A stretch of 64,000 nucleotides of DNA from the NCBI GenBank assembly GCA_017164015.1, contig CP071065.1, positions 4,627,918 to 4,691,917 on the forward strand, read 5' to 3'. The translations under genes and the position numbers were made by a program. Shown one piece after another: positions 62,227 through 64,000 of the stretch. The notes under the pieces were generated by a model. The model saw only the letters and a program-made list of their open reading frames with translations, searched no databases and was not told the origin of the DNA. Every line of letters starts with the position of its first letter. Position 1 is the first letter of the stretch. The stretch is from Nostoc sp. UHCC 0702 (GTDB lineage Bacteria; Cyanobacteriota; Cyanobacteriia; Cyanobacteriales; Nostocaceae).

Positions 62227-62604
62227 TTACCGCTCTAACAGTGCAAATGCTCTCTCAAGCAGCATCTTAGCCTGATGAAGTGCAAGCAATCTCTCTTGGT
62301 CAAATCTATCCGGGTAAGCCATTCTCCTACCCTCTAGCGTGATTTTGATGAGTCCTGCTTGCTCATCAGTAGGAGTTTCCATCACCTCAATCATTCTCCC
62401 TATCGCTTGGAAGTCAGCGAATTCAAGTGACCTTAACCCTTTTCCCTGCTTGAACTGTGAAAGGGCAATAATAGGGAATGCCATCAACGAGGTGATGTAA
62501 CTAGTCTTATAGCCTCTATTCCCAGTTGGCTTGATACCGTAGCGTTGGCACAATTGACTAAGTTCCTGGATGGTTTGGATTTCCAGTTCGGAACGAGTAA
62601 ACAT
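62227..62604 (-). CDS. Unknown small protein with SAP-like N-terminus (125 aa)
   Basis: The frame begins at a TTG (62649), but ATG 62604 (MFTRSELEIQTIQELSQLCQ) is preferred. Residues 5-40 (IQTIQELSQLCQRYGIKPTGNRGYKTSYITSLMAF) resemble a SAP-like helix-turn-helix, a fold often used to bind DNA. The rest is helical with a charged C-terminus (FDQERLLALHQAKMLLERAF). I do not recognise a family. It lies divergently opposite a 63-aa ribbon-helix-helix-like protein. A DNA-related role is only an inference from the SAP resemblance. Confidence 0.65.
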   Translation of the reverse strand: MFTRSELEIQTIQELSQLCQRYGIKPTGNRGYKTSYITSLMAFPIIALSQFKQGKGLRSLEFADFQAIGRMIEVMETPTDEQAGLIKITLEGRRMAYPDRFDQERLLALHQAKMLLERAFALLER

Positions 62605-62733
62605 ACAATGATAGTGTCCATTTTCAAAGTGGATATCGGCGGGTAACAAGTTTCTCAGGCTTACGTACCCGCCCTCAAAAAACTCTATTCGTTTGCTTCC
62701 AAAAGAATCAAGCTATATTTACAGTTCTCAACA

Positions 62734-62925
62734 ATGGCTAACCCTAAAGGTAATCCGCAAAATTTTGAACCAATCAAGTCAACTAGAGACAAGCCACTGA
62801 CCGAGAAAATGAATATACGTATGACTCAGGAAATGAAAGAAGCGGTAAAAGCACAAGAAGACCCTCCTGAATTTTGTCGTCAAGCTATCCAGAAAGCACT
62901 AGATGAGCAGAACAAACAGAAGTAG
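62734..62925 (+). CDS. Small protein, ribbon-helix-helix-like (63 aa)
   Basis: MANPKGNPQNFEPIKSTRDK followed by PLTEKMNIRMTQEMKEAVKA and PPEFCRQAIQKALDEQ. The beta-strand (EKMNIRMT) plus two helices is the ribbon-helix-helix pattern common to small DNA-binding regulators and antitoxins, and I recall short cyanobacterial proteins with this MANPKGNPQN start. The partner is not evident: the next ATG, 3 bases after the stop, opens a 34-codon frame cut by a MITE. Confidence 0.75.
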   Translation: MANPKGNPQNFEPIKSTRDKPLTEKMNIRMTQEMKEAVKAQEDPPEFCRQAIQKALDEQNKQK

Positions 62926-62928
62926 TCA

Positions 62929-63033
62929 ATGGCAATTATTAAGTTTTGTCCAGAGAAATTAATAACTAATATGCCTGGGGTTACTTATTACCCCATATCA
63001 GTAAACTTTAGCACTCATATCATGTCCGTTTAA
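62929..63033 (+). pseudogene. Short frame downstream of the small gene, truncated by a MITE (34 codons)
   Basis: Begins MAIIKFCPEKLITNMPGVTY 3 bases after the preceding stop and ends THIMSV followed by TAA; the last IMSV and the stop come from the MITE-like element that starts at 63017. This is the same phase as at the end of the giant gene. It could be the stump of a second gene of a small operon. Whether it is expressed is unknown. Confidence 0.45.
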
Positions 63034-63221
63034 ACACTTATGATACCTGTGGGGGTTGGTAATGGGTAATGGGTAATGGGTAATAGTAAAAAACAATCAC
63101 CCTTCGGGTTCGCCAGTCGCTCATGGGGGAAACCCCCTGTCCCCGCGCTGGCTCACCAATTACCAATTACCTATTACCAGGCAAACCGACTATATCGTAA
63201 GTAATTAGCCGAACTTGATAT
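63017..63221. mobile_element. MITE-like inverted-repeat element, copy 3 (205 bp)
   Basis: Starts ATATCATGTCCGTTTAAACA and ends as the reverse complement of ATATCAAGTTCGGCTAATTA. Compared with copies 1 and 2 it carries an extra GC-rich block (about 63101-63160, CCCTTCGGGTTCGCC and GGGGGAAACCCCC hairpins) between its heptamer runs. Confidence 0.88.
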
Positions 63222-63400
63222 CATTGATTACTTTTCTTTGAGCGCTAGATTTTGAACTATCAATTGCAAAATGGTTTGCATCAACTAACAATAGGTAAAA
63301 AATGGCAGAAGCCACAAACAAAAGCAGAGACGAAAAGTGCTATATTGCCTGATGTTATTTGTGGAATTATCCCTGAAACGAATATCAAAAGAGCTGCGTG

Positions 63401-63493
63401 ATGAGTTTGTCAGATCTGCCTAATCTCTGGGTTCCCTTGGTGCTTCTAGGTTTAATCGTGCTTGCGGCTGTTTTTTTCAGTCGCAGTAGTTAA
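63401..63493 (+). CDS. Possible 30-aa single-helix membrane microprotein
   Basis: ATG to TAA reads MSLSDLPNLWVPLVLLGLIV and continues LAAVFFSRSS. One strong membrane helix with a polar start and a short polar/basic end, like the small subunits of photosystems and cytochrome b6f, but it does not match the PsbM, PsbT, PsbX, Psb30, PetN, PetL or PsaM sequences I remember. The ribosome binding site is weak (AAAGAGC). Only a candidate. Confidence 0.4.
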   Translation: MSLSDLPNLWVPLVLLGLIVLAAVFFSRSS

Positions 63494-63539
63494 TGTAGTT
63501 TGTGAGATGTCAGAAGCGATTTCCCTATTCTTCTGTTAA

Positions 63540-64000
63540 TTACAACAAAGTTTTATGGCGACATCGGTTTAGGATCAAACCTGCTCCAATTACACCTATA
63601 CCAATTAAGGTTGTGGTTGCTGTTGGTTCTGGAACTGACCGGGGAGTTTGCAAGGTAAATGTCAGTTTCGCTAAACCTTCAGAAGCACCTCCCGACAGAT
63701 TCAGCTGATCTTCTTCTGTAAAAGTTATTGTGCCTGTAGCATTCTTGAATAAGCCTGTTCCGCCAAAGATGGTTATTGTACCACCACCCTTAATAGTCTC
63801 TTCTAAAAAATTAATTTCAGCAGTATCACTTGCTCTGCCAAATAACTCATTAGCTCCGCCATAATATCTGTCAGAAAGTAGTGGTTCGTCTGTTAAACCA
63901 AACACACTTGGATCTGAATTAAAGGTATATTTGGCGATTAATGGATTGTCACTGGGTTCAAGCTTGCCGTAAGTATTGCTAATAAAGTAATTCAAACCAT
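63540..64000 (-). CDS. PEP-CTERM protein, partial at the window edge (at least 151 aa)
   Basis: The frame stays open to the end of the window, so the start and any signal peptide lie beyond 64000. The visible part is beta-rich with glycine turns (GGANELFGRASDTAEINFLE, GGGTITIFGGTGLFKNATGTITF). It ends with a classical PEP-CTERM tail: VPEPTATTTLIGIGVIGAGL followed by ILNRCRHKTLL, i.e. VPEP, a membrane helix and a basic end. Such proteins are exported and sorted by a cyanobacterial exosortase to the cell surface. The middle resembles allergen-like or haemolysin-like beta repeats, but no function is assigned. Confidence 0.88.
   Translation of the reverse strand, partial: GLNYFISNTYGKLEPSDNPLIAKYTFNSDPSVFGLTDEPLLSDRYYGGANELFGRASDTAEINFLEETIKGGGTITIFGGTGLFKNATGTITFTEEDQLNLSGGASEGLAKLTFTLQTPRSVPEPTATTTLIGIGVIGAGLILNRCRHKTLL

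Overview
The window reads as chromosomal DNA of a filamentous, probably heterocyst-forming cyanobacterium (Nostocales). It carries the photosystem II pair psbD/psbC with ycf4 divergent beside it, a CcmK-type carboxysome shell gene, a Ycf4 photosystem I assembly factor, PEP-CTERM proteins and very many GCGATCGC (HIP1) octamers. It also has the short tandem heptamer repeats (CCCCAGT, GGTCAGT, ATTGGTA types) typical of Nostoc, Anabaena and Calothrix intergenic DNA. No species is claimed.

Layout. 1-4.9 kb: minisatellite, tRNA-Gln(UUG), a conserved small coiled-coil protein, a conserved membrane protein and a SpoIID-like protein. 4.9-25.5 kb: a glycosyltransferase, an unknown protein and one giant ORF of about 5,950 residues (propeller-like N-terminus, beta-helix, PA14, 23 CARDB repeats, PPC, an internal Rhs/YD cage, cadherin-like repeats, RTX tail), then a PEP-CTERM-like exported protein. 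26-31 kb: an AI-2E family transporter, FtsH, a DUF433/DUF5615 toxin-antitoxin pair and a Uma2 nuclease-like protein. 31-37.5 kb: a repeat-rich accessory stretch with a NACHT-pentapeptide-TPR NTPase and a WD40 protein. 38-43 kb: an alpha/beta hydrolase, an SDR remnant, a YjbQ-family protein, an aminotransferase, CcmK and a FabF-like synthase. 43.2-44.9 kb: an IS200/IS605 element (tnpA/tnpB) inserted exactly at the start of the FabF gene. 45-50 kb: cyclophilin lipoprotein, ycf4, psbD-psbC. 50-57.3 kb: a SWIM protein plus SNF2 helicase pair, a GNAT acetyltransferase and pnp. 57.5-64 kb: an AT-rich unknown gene, an IS1-family element nested in an older inverted-repeat element, a CNB / sigma-54-activator-like / 4Fe-4S membrane fusion protein, small unknown genes and a partial PEP-CTERM gene.

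Most notable: (1) the giant secreted protein with an Rhs cage inside a CARDB/RTX protein and an abrupt base-composition switch after the cage; (2) a dispersed family of inverted-repeat elements (three complete copies, two half copies) whose ends carry an in-frame TAA and supply the stop codon of at least three flanking reading frames, including the giant one; (3) a sigma-54-activator-like domain with both Walker motifs degraded, fused to an NapH/NosR-like iron-sulfur membrane module; (4) the IS605-type insertion that replaced the start of the FabF gene and left a GTGA overlap with tnpB; (5) a 9-bp minisatellite family found both between genes and in frame inside the SNF2 helicase gene.

All family assignments come from reading motifs by eye; no database search was possible.
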